Below, in pieces: positions 45,338-57,225 of a stretch of DNA of 64,000 nt. Under the pieces are notes generated by a model. It was not told the origin of the DNA and did not search any database. It saw only the letters and a program-made list of their open reading frames with translations. A program made the translations under genes and the position numbers. Source of the stretch: Exophiala sp. HKRS030 (lineage: Eukaryota > Ascomycota > Eurotiomycetes > Chaetothyriales > Herpotrichiellaceae); the NCBI GenBank assembly GCA_023897205.1, contig JAHWDD010000009.1:2604001-2668000 (forward strand). Direction: 5' to 3'. Position 1 is the stretch's first letter. Each line of letters begins with the position of its first letter.

Positions 45338-46728
45338 AACAAACTCGGATCTAGTAGGATGAAAAGTTAGAGGCAATGAGTGGAAGGTTGGCGGCAAAAT
45401 AAGTAATGGACTCGGTGAGAGTTGTGTACCTGTTAGAGGTTGTAGTCTGCCACGTTTGCCAGGCTGTCGGTCACAGGCAGGATCAATTCAGCGACGCAGT
45501 TGGGTGTCGCAAGGGGTGTTCAGTGACGGCCGAAAGTCCAAGACAAAGAAGCCTGGGATGTCTCCTCGTGGCCGCAAATGGATAATGGGAGGGGGAGGAT
45601 GAAGAAAAGTTGAATGTAGCTGAAGGAGAGGGTGGATAGGAGGCTACGCAACTGAGGCAATAGTAGAAACGGACGAGAGGTGGAGGTGGAGATGGAGATT
45701 CCAAGTCTGTATGGTTGCTGTTGGGTGCAGACGGGCGCCGCAGATGGCGCAGTCAGACGCACTTGTTAGACGCACTGCGGTTAAACGCAACTGAAGCGCA
45801 GTTGGCGTCCCCAGCACGCCCACGTCCCTAAGGAGGCACCTATGCCAAACTAACTAGACGAGCCCAGGAAGGTCACTGCTAGGTGCCCTGCGCTCCATGC
45901 TGAGGCTTGGCGAGATGCTACGGAAGGGCACAACTCCCGTCCATGCCGTTTTTGTAGTGCCAACAGGTCATCCACGGTCATCTCTCGTACCTACTGTCGT
46001 ACAGCGTCTACCTACTGTAGGTACTGTACCTACAAGAAGACAATTCAACAGGCGAAACATATATTCCAAGCACCTACCTATTACTTCATCGAGAATACCT
46101 GAGTTCCCCCGACACCTCCAATTGAGCACTCCCTTCTTAATCTATCTTCCGAGGCCACAGTCATGCAACATGTCCTCTGTCCATGGTCGAAGAAAATAAG
46201 ACTATCGCCACACTTCCCGCAAATAGTCTCCACGCTTGGACCCGGCCACCAGCTTCGTGAATTCGTGGACTTTGCCTGGGACAGAGGGTACTCATCCCGA
46301 GGAGATCGACTCCGTCAAAGGTGCTATTCGACCGTTCTTGAGATTTATCGCCACGTGACAACGCCTAGTAGTAAACAGCAATATCTTGTCTCCCTTTCTT
46401 GCCCGCCTCTGATTGATCTGCAGTCGTCTCCCTCGGTCAGTAGCTGAATCTAGAAACGCAACAGGCATTTGCCAAAACGACGGTCCGATTCAGGCAAACA
46501 AATTCAGGCAAACACAAAAAACGGCAAGTGTTGGTAGAAGTCAAACGAAATAGGCTTGGATTCTAAGCTCGGATCGTAGAAGCAGAACCAACGTCGGTCG
46601 GAAAAACGAAGCTATTCGCGCTTTGCCGTCAACATGGTCATCACTTTTGACACCAGTCTTTAGCGATCATGGTTTATGTCGATTTATGTACACTCTGACG
46701 CTTTGTTTCAGTATGCCCAACCTCCCTC
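45338..46728. other. Intergenic region
   Basis: It holds the promoter of the large disordered-protein gene and the 3' side of the ATP synthase gene. ORFs of 66-100 aa on both strands lack any signature. Repeated GTACCTAC/CTACTGTAGGTAC pieces occur near 45990-46040. Confidence 0.45.
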
Positions 46729-47334
46729 TCAATGAGCATTGTTCTTGTGGTGTCCTTCATGAGAATTAGTCAACAGTCCAACATGGGGAACCATGATACT
46801 CACTCAGATGGAAGTAATATTCCATGCTGTATCCCAGAGTCATGATACCAAAGATAACATGCCAAATCGCTGTTTCGGGGTTAGTTCGCTAGACTAACAT
46901 CTGATCATCATCGACTGTAGAGGACGTACGAGCTGCTGACGGGTTCTCGCCAAAGTATTTTGCTTGATATCTTCCCAGCAAACCACTGGCCTCTCTCTTG
47001 GGTGCCGGTCCTTTCGGTAGTCTTTCGTAGAATTTAACTATTCGTGCCATGCGAACGGCATCTTTTGCGGCTCCGAGTCCCTACATTTCTGTCAAACCCA
47101 CTCGTTTTATTGCCTTGGAATCGGATCTTCGTGGAAAGCTGTTGGGATAGCTCTAACAGCGTCGTTTGTGTGCGCGTCTGGGGACCATTTGCTTTGGTCG
47201 ACGGAGAGTCAGGGCTTACCTGGGGATTTGCGACCTATTCATAAGTGTTAGTGGTGGTAGATCTTTCTTGACCAAGCTTGTCTTACCTTTGGAGGGACCA
47301 GAGTCGACACACTTCGGCGGATGACGAACGACAT
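46729..47334 (-). CDS. ATP17: F1Fo ATP synthase subunit f, mitochondrial
   Basis: Five small exons: 47334-47287, 47234-47220, 47080-46930, 46869-46804, 46754-46729. All phases agree; 101 residues, the length of yeast Atp17. The spliced product starts MSFVIRRSVSTLVPPK and continues VANPQGLGAAKDA, then KFYERLPKGPAP, GLLGRYQAKYFGENPSAAPIWH. One membrane segment follows (HVIFGIMTLGYSMEYYFHL) and the tail HHKNNAH. It is a small membrane subunit of the Fo stalk in the inner mitochondrial membrane. Exon 2 is a 15-nt microexon. No open frame over 60 aa covers it, so simple ORF scanning misses it. Confidence 0.93.
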
Positions 47335-47865
47335 TTTGAGCTGGAAGAGGTCGTCAGTGAATCCTGAGGTGGACTGCGTGTTTGGAGGGATCGCCTACAA
47401 AAGACTCGGACGGTCGTAGACAATATTGGTGGCTTGTGAAGCTGTCCAACGATACACTAATTGAAGTTGTCGTAGCTCCTGGAACTTCCTTCGATTGCAG
47501 TAAGGGAACTTCTTGAACCTGCTAACCCTATTTCGGTCAAGTACCAATGCCCGACAGTGGCCGCCCTACGGAGAACAACGTGACATCACGTGGTAAAGCC
47601 GCTTGAACTTTGCCAAGATATTATCCACGCCAACATTTCACGATATCAGATAGAGTCGAGATTGACTGGGCTATGTTTGTTTGGCGGAGATAACATCTCA
47701 ACGGAGCCACGGGCCACAGTTTTGCAGTACTGGCTCTCATGTCCCTCCAAACCGCGGAAGGATATGTGATCAGCCACTAGCGCTCGCGCACAGGTAGGAG
47801 ATTTTGCCAGCATGTGTGATACGTGCGCAGGAAGATCAGCATTAGCGTTGACGTAGGGTGATTAG
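47335..47865. promoter_or_regulatory. Divergent region ATP17 / Zn2Cys6 regulator
   Basis: 531 bp. It includes the ATP17 promoter and the unresolved first exon and start of the regulator gene. The sequence just before the likely donor at about 47793 reads R-S-R-T in the right phase, but an in-frame TAG (about 47778-47780) precedes it. Confidence 0.4.
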
Positions 47866-49754
47866 GATGCTACACATGCCGTTTACGCAAGGTGAAATGT
47901 AGGGGTCAAGAACGACCATTGAATGCTGGGCATGAAAACACCTCGGACTGCCCCGATTGTAGCAGACTGGGATTGGAGTGCCGCTGGGGACCTCCAGCGC
48001 CTGACGAAAATTACTCCCGCCTCCCAAAAGAAGACGGACAATAGGCCCACGCCAGCGCCATCAAACTCATCAAGCAGGGACGAGTCGTCTGATACAAATT
48101 GATGACGAAGAAAATGCTACCTCTAGCGCTCAGAGGTTCGCAGAGCCTGAGAAGCCAAGGGAAGGTTTGGCACAAGCCCACAGAGACTCTTCGGACCAGA
48201 ACAATTCTCAACAAGTTCATCTTCAAGACGATGCTTTCGATATCTTTACCGACTTGCCATTTGAGTTTGATGACTATGCGGCATTTGGTCAAATAGATCT
48301 GGATGTGGCGGGTGAAAATCTGGACTTCATCCCACTTCCGACGATTGATCCAAGTGAGCTGCACCTTGGACAGAGATCAAACGCAGTCACGGACACAATC
48401 GGCGTGCAAGCGGCCGATCCGACAGATCAAGACGTGGACCTTGTGAGAGCTGCTCCGGTAGACGCAAGCCAGTCACCTGCGTTCAACAACATCGCCCTCA
48501 AGAGTGACGAACGGCGCCTCATTCAGCATTACTTGTCGGTTATGAAAGGCTATGCCAAGGTGGAAGATCGCCCGAGAGATTCCAATAACCTATTCATTTC
48601 GGCCTTCTCCATGTCGCTCTTCTTCCCGCCTTTGTATTACGCCATATTATCCTTCTCAGCATCTCATATGGCTATGGAAGATACGTCATATGTCGATGCT
48701 GCGGCCGAATACGAAACACTTGCGGAGGAAGCTTACAGTTCACATCAACATGATGGTGCTAATGCGGCGGATGCTCTTCTCTCAGCTCTATTCGTCCGTG
48801 TGAAAAGAATACATGTGACGGGAGGCGAAATCAAGTATTTTCTAGACTTGATCGCTCGTGCAGTCGAAGTTATTGCTAATCCAGAGACGGAAGACTTGTT
48901 AAAGGACCGGGATGGGCTCGTAAGACGGGTTGTCATACGGCTTGCCATTCTTGACGCTAGGGCCACCCACTACGGGCTCGGAGGAGGTGCCCTTGTCGAA
49001 CACCTTCGCCAGTTGCCTTGCCTCTCGTCTGTCTTCGACTTCCAGATCCGTCAGACGACATTGGTCGCAGATATCGGAAGCCTACTCCGTGCTGACGTTT
49101 TTCGCATGAGAGTTGCAGCACTGGAAGCAAGACTGCAGAAACAGTGTCAAGCGAAATTTGCGACCACAGACGTTGTGCGCACGGAAGAGATCAAAGCACT
49201 TTACCATGACATCCAAAATGAAATCATACAGTGGGATAGCCAGGCGGGAAAAACGGGACATACAGATTCAGCACTTCTGGAAGGCGATGAGATACTCGAT
49301 CCAGCCAAGTATGGACACCTGGCAGTTTCTCTAGCTCTACATTCATCCCTACTATATCTTCACATGATCTACGTAAGTCCTACCTACCACCATTTCGTGC
49401 AGTCGAAAAGTCGTCTCTGATTTATCCCCACGTTGCCAGCCTCTCCCTTTGTGTGATGCTGAAGCATCTGTTTCAAAGATTCTCTACGGCCAGCTGAGGA
49501 TTCATCGTGATCCTAGTCGAGCGGCTTCGCCGTCTTCGATATTGCCCTCCGCACTTTTCCTCGCTGCAATTTGTACGGCCGATCCAATTCGGCGCGATTG
49601 GATTATGGAGCGTTTCAAATCAGCAGAGAAATGGGGGCTTTATATCCGCAAGACTCGGGAGTGTTTGCAAGCAATTTTCGAAAGGCAGTGTTCGAATTCT
49701 GTCCTGGATGTGCGCACCATTATGAATCAAACTACTGGTGAATTCATAATTTGA
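47866..49754 (+). CDS. Zn2Cys6 fungal transcription factor, 5' end unresolved, one frame break
   Basis: After an acceptor at 47865 the sequence encodes GCYTCRLRKVKC, a 16-residue loop, then CPDCSRLGLEC: a complete C6 binuclear zinc cluster with an unusually long middle loop. The zinc frame stops at 48042, but the -1 frame is open from about 48026 (AAAA run). It reads a basic KRRRT patch and runs without stop to 49372. A 67-nt intron (49373-49439) leads to the last exon 49440-49754. The large middle part is helical with an acidic N-terminal stretch (FDIFTDLPFEFDDY), consistent with a fungal-specific regulatory domain and activation region. It probably regulates a neighbouring accessory gene, but no target is evident. 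The first exon and ATG are not located with confidence. Confidence 0.75.
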
Positions 49755-49875
49755 AGAATATATTAGCCGATCATCAATGACGTTGGCTACGCAAGGTCGA
49801 AATCCAGCCCCGCAACGATTGCTAACCCGGCGGGGAGTGAAAATGAACCTGAGGCAAAGCAATCTTATCTCCACT

Positions 49876-51411
49876 CTAGAGTTCCACAGATTCTACAGTC
49901 TCTCTACGAAGGACCTCGGCATCCTCAGGCAGGAGAAACCCTGATTTTATTTGCTCGAGGATCGCCGCCCCTGCCACTTTGCGATAATTGAGAATATTTC
50001 CATACATGTCGCGCAGTTTTTGAGGCTCGAATGCCCATTCCGATCCTGTCAAGTTTTGTAAGCGCAGGACTCAGATTCTGTTCATGTCACATCGACTAGA
50101 TCAACTTACCCCAGTACCAATTCGGTCTCCCTTAGGGGTAGCAGCAACGAGTCGCGCCAATGGTACATCCGAGTGCACCGTTCGCACCCCGCCGACAGCG
50201 TTGCCGTGCTCGTCACGGAGAATTGTATCACTGTCATCGACTGTGGTGAGGAAGGTGCTCGGTGGTGGACTCACGGCATGCTTTCCCGTCCAACGTTCCA
50301 CGGCTTCGAAGACGGCGTGATAGATGAAAGAATTCGAAAATGTGCTCCACCTAGCGCCGTAGAGCTCCGCGACTGACCAGTGCACCTTATCAAGCTCCGA
50401 TGCGTATCGCGACTCCCTATGAGCCATGCCAGCGACTTCGTAAAGCCGGAACGAGTCACTTTCAGGTCTCCGATGCGATGTACCTATCGTCTGGCCACCG
50501 ACTCCACACAGCAGTCGAACGCTTTGAAATTCGGATTCTCCAAGAAGTTCAATGATTTTCACGCCAGGTATATCTGGTAACGCCTCACCGCCTGATTGAC
50601 ACGGGATCAAGGCATCAAACGGCAAAGCTCCATCCGGAAGCCGAAGGTGAGATGAGTGTGTTGCGAAACGTCTCGCTACTCCACCTGTCTGTGACAAGCC
50701 GCTAAGAACTACCCTTTCTGCCCTGATGCCAAGGTCTCCGTGTCGCAGAGCATGAGAAGCTGCCACGATGATCTCAGGAGACTGCTTTGTTGCCGGCCAC
50801 CACTGAGAACTAAATGAGGCATATGCTTCACGAAGCGATTCCTTCGTGGCATCGCTTGCGAAGGGTATAGCTCGACGAAACTCATCTGTCGACGGCCCGG
50901 CAATGAAGTGCATATCTTTGTATCGCTCTAGGTCAGCATTCTTGACCTTGTCTATTGCTGGAGGAGATTGTGAATTGACCTCGAGCCAGGCATGACCTTT
51001 TGTGCTAATCAGTCTCCAGGTCCATGACAGATATCTCTGCTCACTCACCACTTCGCATAAGCCAGCGGTTGATATGACGCCAGATGCTCGTCCCTCCCCA
51101 GAGATGCGAAGGTTCCTCGACGACGAACCCTGTGAAATTCGCCGTATCACCTGGACACCGAAGGAGCAAACGTGTACAATACGACCCCCTGCAGCTACAC
51201 CTTTGATTAGGTACTCTCTGCTGACATAGCCGTATTCTGGAAGGAGATCAACATGGTATGGTTCAAGTATCACGGCCTTTGAACAATCTGTCTCGGGAAG
51301 GTAAGTTATCTCTGGCAGAGATATGCGCTGTGAAGTGGTCATTGATGAATCGTTAGCCATGTCGGAGTCAATTTGGGCTGCCTGATCCCTCACATGTTCA
51401 CTCCTATTCAT
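49876..51411 (-). CDS. Alpha/beta hydrolase-domain protein
   Basis: Exon 1 is 51411-50110, exon 2 50045-49876. It matches the broad alpha/beta hydrolase-domain family typified by a GxSQxG nucleophile elbow, here VVLSGLSQTGG. Before it are SSQWWPATKQSPEIIVAASHALR; after it YEVAGMAH. The C-terminal exon SEWAFEPQKLRDMYGN, then GFLLPEDAEVLRRE, is characteristic of the family end. The natural donor (GTAAGT, 50109) leaves phase 0 while exon 2 needs one leading base, so the joined model is one base short. The start is the first in-frame ATG (51411), although a later ATG near MTTSQR is possible. Likely a soluble esterase-like enzyme; substrate unknown. It converges with the regulator gene, 121 bp apart. 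Confidence 0.75.
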
Positions 51412-53252
51412 TGCAGTGGAGATCTTTTGACCCTTTATATCGTGATATCTATGCACAGTCGATGGAGCCGATAAGGTCACATGATCTTCTCGGCTAATGT
51501 CGCTTGTCTCCTATAAGTTCCCACGCCCGATTAAGAGATGCATTGTTCTCGAGCCGAGAGCGACAATACTTCCACCAGTATCGCTGAGGCCCATCGCACT
51601 TGCGAGTGACCATAAGATGGAAAAATCAGGTCACTGCGCAATATTGGTCCATCGGTTGTGTTGCAACATTGCGTGGACGAATCATTTGTCTGACGGATCG
51701 ACCATGCGTTCCACAGTCGAAAAACAAGGTGTGAAAGCAACGATGATCGTCCTGACATTCTGCGAAACGTTTTCTGCACGGTCTTATCATCGATTTTGCG
51801 ATCCACATCACCAACGCCTGCCTCATCTCCACCTGCACTGCCGGGACGGGAACATTCCTGACCATATTCTCCACCTCCTCTTCTCACGACAGACTTTGGC
51901 TGAAGTCGTCTATTACGGTGTTGTGCCCTACGTGTATCGATGCGCCGCTCCTTCGGGCATTTACAAGGTCGAATACCGCGTGGCATCTGCTCGGATTATG
52001 CCTTGCGTATACGTTGGTCTCAACCCTGGCCATGACCTCATCTGCCGTGGAATGCTAATGCTTTTTGTAAGGTATTCAACATCATCATCCCTCATAGCTG
52101 CTCTTTTGGCGTTCAGTTATGCTGGCGACACCGAGATATTGCCCGGGTACGGCGTCATCTATATTGAGATGGCGGCTCCATTGCTGTACCTTCCAAGTTC
52201 CTAGCAAAGGTTGTTTGAGTGAGTTTGCCATAAATTTTAACCTGGATTTCTCGACATCCTTCCTCAGAGTCAACCTGCCAGTTATCAACCGACCTTCGAA
52301 TTGCTCAAGGCGTCTGTATCGACTTCATTATCAGACATTCAGCGTGGTGTTATCAAGCCAATAAGTGCATAGGAGGGGTTGGATGCCATAGTTTGAGGGT
52401 CCTTCTGTTTCTCCGGTAATCCCTTCCGCATGAATGCAGGTAAAGCTCGACCTGACGAAATGATGGTCAAGCATAACATTAATGCAGGGCACGATCAGAT
52501 CGATTCTAGTCGCGGGACAAAATTTGCCGTTGGCAACCTTGTTAGATCTAGGTAATGACATCGGGTATAAGTCTTTAGAACCTTTGTTTCTTGATCTATC
52601 TAATAAAATGTCCCCCAACTAGATAATTTAGCGTTCCTCTAGATGGATGGCCATTATACCTGTGAAACACGAGCCATTATACTCTCACCACCTTAAAGTC
52701 ACTGGTCGTGCCTGTTCCCGAGGATGAGAGTTGCTTGGCGCTTCGAGTCCTAGTCTAACAGCTAAAAGTTGCTTGTGGTTCAAACCCTACAGGCTTTTCA
52801 ACGTTAGACCTCTTATGATCAAAGCAACAGATAACACTTCAATATGACTCAGAGGACGCAGTCGTATCTCTCTATGCATGCTGGACAAAGCCTCAGCCGG
52901 GGCGGTTGCAGCATTCCCCTCGCCGTATCCAGGGTGAATATTTCAACCTGTCTGGAAACAGCCATCGACACTACTAGTCAGATAACCGGTGAGATGCAGG
53001 ATTATTAGACAGCCATAAGCGATGCACACGACGAATCAGCGTTGTCCACGAGCATTGGAAGCTCTTTTCAAAGTCAGTGAAGCCACCCACTTGGCGCTTG
53101 GGACATGTCAAGCCAGGCAACCATCACCATCAGGCTGTTGACTCATTGAGCCCTCGTTTGTATTTGACCATAGTTACAGCCAGCCCTTGGGCTTGAGTGT
53201 TCCACCACCACACTGGCTCCCATCATTCGCCTTAATCGCCTCTTACCATGCG
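51412..53252. other. Intergenic region with an unassigned open frame
   Basis: 1.8 kb. A 235-codon plus-strand frame from ATG 51497 is listed separately. Past 52210 I see nothing except short unsupported frames. Confidence 0.4.
51497..52204 (+). CDS. Hypothetical ORF, doubtful
   Basis: An uninterrupted 235-codon frame starts at ATG 51497, only 85 bp from the divergent hydrolase start. It has no recognisable domain. A 151-codon frame lies antisense within it. A second plus-strand frame from about 51765 also looks hydrophobic and membrane-like (GTGTFLTIFSTSSS, then HLLGLCLAYTLVSTLAM). It may be a chance frame or a decayed membrane-protein gene. Confidence 0.2.
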   Translation: MSLVSYKFPRPIKRCIVLEPRATILPPVSLRPIALASDHKMEKSGHCAILVHRLCCNIAWTNHLSDGSTMRSTVEKQGVKATMIVLTFCETFSARSYHRFCDPHHQRLPHLHLHCRDGNIPDHILHLLFSRQTLAEVVYYGVVPYVYRCAAPSGIYKVEYRVASARIMPCVYVGLNPGHDLICRGMLMLFVRYSTSSSLIAALLAFSYAGDTEILPGYGVIYIEMAAPLLYLPSS

Positions 53253-55632
53253 ATGACCACCATGGCAACTGAATACCATCACTTCATCCCTCAGTTGATC
53301 TTGCGAAAGTTCTCAAACTTGGAAACACTCGTTGCCGAAGGCGTCCCAAGAAAGAAAGCAAAGAAGTATTGCAAGGTTTCATTTCTCAATCTGGAAGATG
53401 GAACACTTGAAAGTTGCCTGGCAGCCAGAACATTTGGTAAAAGTAACATGTACCTTGATCCTTCTATTTTCCAAGCATCTGCGTCCGTGCGGTGCGCAGT
53501 CGAAGAAGAGCTGGCTGCACTGGAAGACCGAACAGCTAAGATTCTACATGACATTGAGAGCGCACATGGGCGAGGGGATTGTCAATTCACACTGACGAGG
53601 CATGACAAGAACGAATTACGAAGATTTCTCTTCATCATGCTGTACCGAAATCGTACTTTTGAACAACGATTCGAAAAATCCAAGAAAGACTACAACGCCG
53701 ATGATAAAAATATTATGTGGAACTACATGCAACAAAAAGGTATCGAAGATCCAAAGACCGTGTGGCTCAACAATCTCCGAGTCTTCCTCCGTGTTCCAGT
53801 AGGACCGGAGGTGAGGTCAAATAGAGATCTCATTGAAAATGCATACCCTCCAGATGCTGAGTGGTTCGTTTCACACATGGAATCGACCTTCCTGTCATTC
53901 TGTTGTCCAGGGAACCTGACAAACTCGAGTAGTGACTTCATTCTGACACAGAATGCCTACAGTATTTTCGAAGGTCCGAACGACGATTCACAGTGGACAG
54001 ACTGGCATGTGTTTGCGCCCATCAGCCCTGTTCTCATGATTGTCATGCGCAAGAATATGCTTCAGGAACGCGAAGATCAAGAGCAGGAAAGAATAAGATT
54101 GAAGGAGTTAGAACTGGTAACGACAATGATCGGCCTCCATGGAGTCGAACCGCAGAGGCTTTCAAACCTGATGCACTTACCGCTTGAACGCCCCAAAGTG
54201 AAATATGCCAAGTTATTGAGTCATGAAGACTCGACAGCGCAATATTCCAAAGACGATGAATTCATATTTAAGTTCATCCACTTGAACACCGAGCAGGTGC
54301 AAGCACTCAATACGACATTCTTTGAAGAGGCCATCACAACGTCAGGCATTGTATTCAACTCCAACAACAGCCAAAGCATTCGTGAAAATCTCGAGCATTA
54401 CCTTGTGGCTGATCCCGTCAAATTTAAGCAGACATATTCCAACGACCAGCTATCGAAAGCGAATATGCAACTGCCATTGTCCTTGGCGGGACAAAATGCT
54501 TGGAAAATGGCCAACTTCGGCGCCTATCTGCAAATTCTCGAAAAGGCTGCCGCTAGTCTGGGCAGCGATGTCAAGGCTCTTTATCATGACCACAACTTCT
54601 TCAGCTACATGGACGGGGTATGTCCTCACTTCATACGTCGCTATTCGATCTTAGGTAAGTTGAAACCTGCTGACCCTGAACGTGCATTTTACTCAACCTA
54701 GTTCACTTTTCCACTAGGCGGAGACGGTTATCAAATCCTCTACGATCTCGCACAAGCAAACTCCATCACGAATCTGGTCACTCGAGTCGATAGGCTCATC
54801 CAGAGACAGCCCAAAGCTTCAAAACTCATGTCCGACAAGAACGTACAAAACTGCTGGAGCAGTTGCCCACCAGGAGAATCTGGCTCCACATGAGACAACT
54901 GCGTAGTAGAATCATGGACAACGCGAATGAAAAGCCAGAACAGGAGCTGATTAACTGTGTCAAGAGTCAAAGTGAGGGCCCTGAGGATGCTCTAATTGAC
55001 GGTATGCACAACATTCCCACGGTGACCATTTACAATCTTGATATTCCTCGACTAATCTCGTCATTTGGTGCAAAGCATACCACGTATTCGACAAAACCCG
55101 CTTTGCCGAGATCCTGTACCGCTTCTGGGACTTGCAGCTATTCCTACATCTCAACCCTAAATTCGGCACGGGATGGAAAGGACTACGTGACGGTGGACGT
55201 GCAAGATTGGCAGAAGAGCATGAAGTGGTGTACGGGCGGCCCGGATTAGTAATGACCTGTGGTAAGAAAAAGTCCTTGTATTTTGCCCTAGTGAACGAGA
55301 TGTCACAGAGCCACCAGTTCCCAAGGAAAACTCGCGAGTCGAAATGCACGCAACACGACTGATTACCTACAGGAATCCCCAAACTCGAACGAGAAGCCGA
55401 ACGGCTGTTTCCCATATGCGAGCAGCAGGCGGCTTTCGAGACCCATACTTCCAGCGTCGACGCATACATGATGAGATTGGAATTGTTACTACGGAGAAGC
55501 TTGTACGAGAGACTTGATTCGATTCTGGCGTCAGATCTGTCCAACGAGCAGATTTCGTCGCTCAGGCATAGTTTCTTCGACAATTACTTCCGTTTGAGCA
55601 TACGAAATGGACATAACATGCAGAATCGATAG
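53253..55632 (+). CDS. DUF4238-like protein, one frame break
   Basis: Exons: 53253-54654, 54718-55001 (one missing base), 55076-55261, 55373-55632; about 710 residues. Shortly after the start comes EYHHFIPQLILRKFS, the hallmark N-terminal HHxxPxxxLRxF motif of DUF4238, a family found in bacteria and fungi with no established function. Family-like features continue (LRRFLFIMLYRN, FILTQNAYSIF, FAPISPVLMIVM). The second half is helical (LYHDHNFFSYMDGV, then YRFWDLQLFL). Near 54836-54848 the frame moves by -1, changing from DKNVQNC to KLLEQLPTRRIWLHMRQL; one extra A would repair it. All three introns then agree in phase. Confidence 0.78.
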
Positions 55633-55944
55633 GACCTCCTTACTTGGAATTTCCCGAAGGGCTTGGAGGGAGCCCCGCGAACCTACAAGTACTCCGAGAC
55701 TTATCTCTTCGTCTCTGGACACGTGCGGTCAATCGAGCAATCCGGGATGGATACATGTTCATGTATAGCCAACCTATCGGCCTATCAGCGGACAGAGAAA
55801 CACCGTCAGGCATTGTTCCAACTCTTCTGAGTGGCTACTCTCCATCAATATCTTGAAGTGGTAATCCAAGACTTTCCTCCCAGCCGCCGCTACTTCACAC
55901 GTTGAGATGCAGCTGTGTCCTTTCGAGGTCGAAACCACACGGAA
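55633..55944. other. Convergent 3' region
   Basis: 312 bp between two convergent stop codons. No gene is supported. Confidence 0.5.
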
Positions 55945-57225
55945 TCAATCTGCAGCATCATTACGATGATCTCGGACATGCAATTCAAAATCCTCATGTT
56001 CAGGCAGTGGGTCAAGGCTCGGCCGCCAGAACGAAATATCGTTAGCATTGAAGCACTGAAATCCGTGATCGAAACTGCTGGACGAATCCTCGGCTTGTGA
56101 ATCATCATCTATACCAGTCTCAACGTCGTGTTTCGGAACGATAGATGTCGGAGATACTAAAGTCTCGTTATTACTGGAGGCACAAGGCGCCGACGTAGCA
56201 GTGCTAGTGATGTGGAACGTCGATGAGCCTGAGGGGAACAGTAGTGGAAACAGGCGTTGAATGGGTGTACGCAGCATCGGAAGATTTGCACAGATGATTC
56301 CAAGGCCTGCCTCGATAGTTGTCCAGATGGTGGAGACGAGAGAGCCAGCCATGGGATCATTGCCATATGCCGACGAGTATAAGGTGGTCAATCGCGATAT
56401 GGACGCCGCACAGACGATGGCGCCGAGGCCGAAAATGCAGACCAAGGCCAGCTTTTGCCGCCAAGAGATCTTTAGGGTAAAGATAACGGGCGGGACCATT
56501 AAGATGATGATGAAATCGGTCAGAATGTTGTAGATGGCATTGCTATACCACAAAGCATAGATGTTGACACAGGTAGAGCCGGCATCCCACCGGTGCCACG
56601 CGGCTCGAACAGGGCTACACTGCATGATAGTGGCAGTGGTAAAGCAGGCACAGGACAGTACAACGATGCAGATCAAGCTCCAGCATGTGCGCACAAATGG
56701 GATCTTGTCGGTGAAGATGCGGAGATATAGGAAGAGGATGGAGAGCTTGGTGCAGTTGATAGTCAACTTGTAGAATATCTGGACAAGAAAGAAGTACTGT
56801 GACACTTCCATGTCAGTAAGTGGGCTACGTTGAGCAGATAAAGGTTTCATCAGCTTACCTTCAAGGCTTCTTCAGCTTGACGGATGTCCATACTTTTCAG
56901 CGGCCTGCCATAACCATAGGTTACGGCAGAAATTGACGCTCCGCACTGGACCAGAAGGAACCCCTGTTTGTCGCATTAGTGCTTGATTCTCAAGTAGACG
57001 GATATAGAGACAGAGGTATAGAAAGATTGCACTAACCAGAGACAAAATCGTACAATGATCGTCCCAACCTAGCCGGCCAAGCAGGTTCCAACGCCAGTAT
57101 ACTCGATTCGCGACCAGGAAGAAAGCCAAAATTGGAGCAATCAGAGAGGGAATCACTAAATGAGCTCCACGTCCACCGAAACCGAAGCTGACAATGGCTT
57201 CATCAGAGCACGTCAAGTTTGTCAT
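55945..57225 (-). CDS. PTH11-like integral membrane protein (fungal rhodopsin-fold domain)
   Basis: Exons 57225-57037, 56963-56859 and 56796-55945 give 381 residues with agreed phases. The architecture is seven hydrophobic segments followed by a Ser/Asp-rich cytosolic tail (about 280-381). Typical family motifs are visible: GWDDHC after TM2, VTYGYGRPL, FFLVQIFYKLTINCTKLSILFLYLRIF, CSPVRAAWH(R)W, then ADFIIILMVPP-like and RLTTL. Such proteins include the Magnaporthe surface-sensing receptor Pth11, but most members are of unknown ligand and role. Cys residues between TM3 and TM4 fit an extracellular disulfide. Confidence 0.88.

Noticed and set aside
52715..52800. Possible tRNA (GTGGTTCAAACC resembles a T-loop)
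   Set aside because: The T stem does not pair fully, and no matching acceptor or D arm is found upstream.
28650..54850. Programmed -1 ribosomal frameshifting as the cause of the frame breaks
   Set aside because: No common slippery heptamer or following structure is seen, and the sites lie in unrelated conserved genes.
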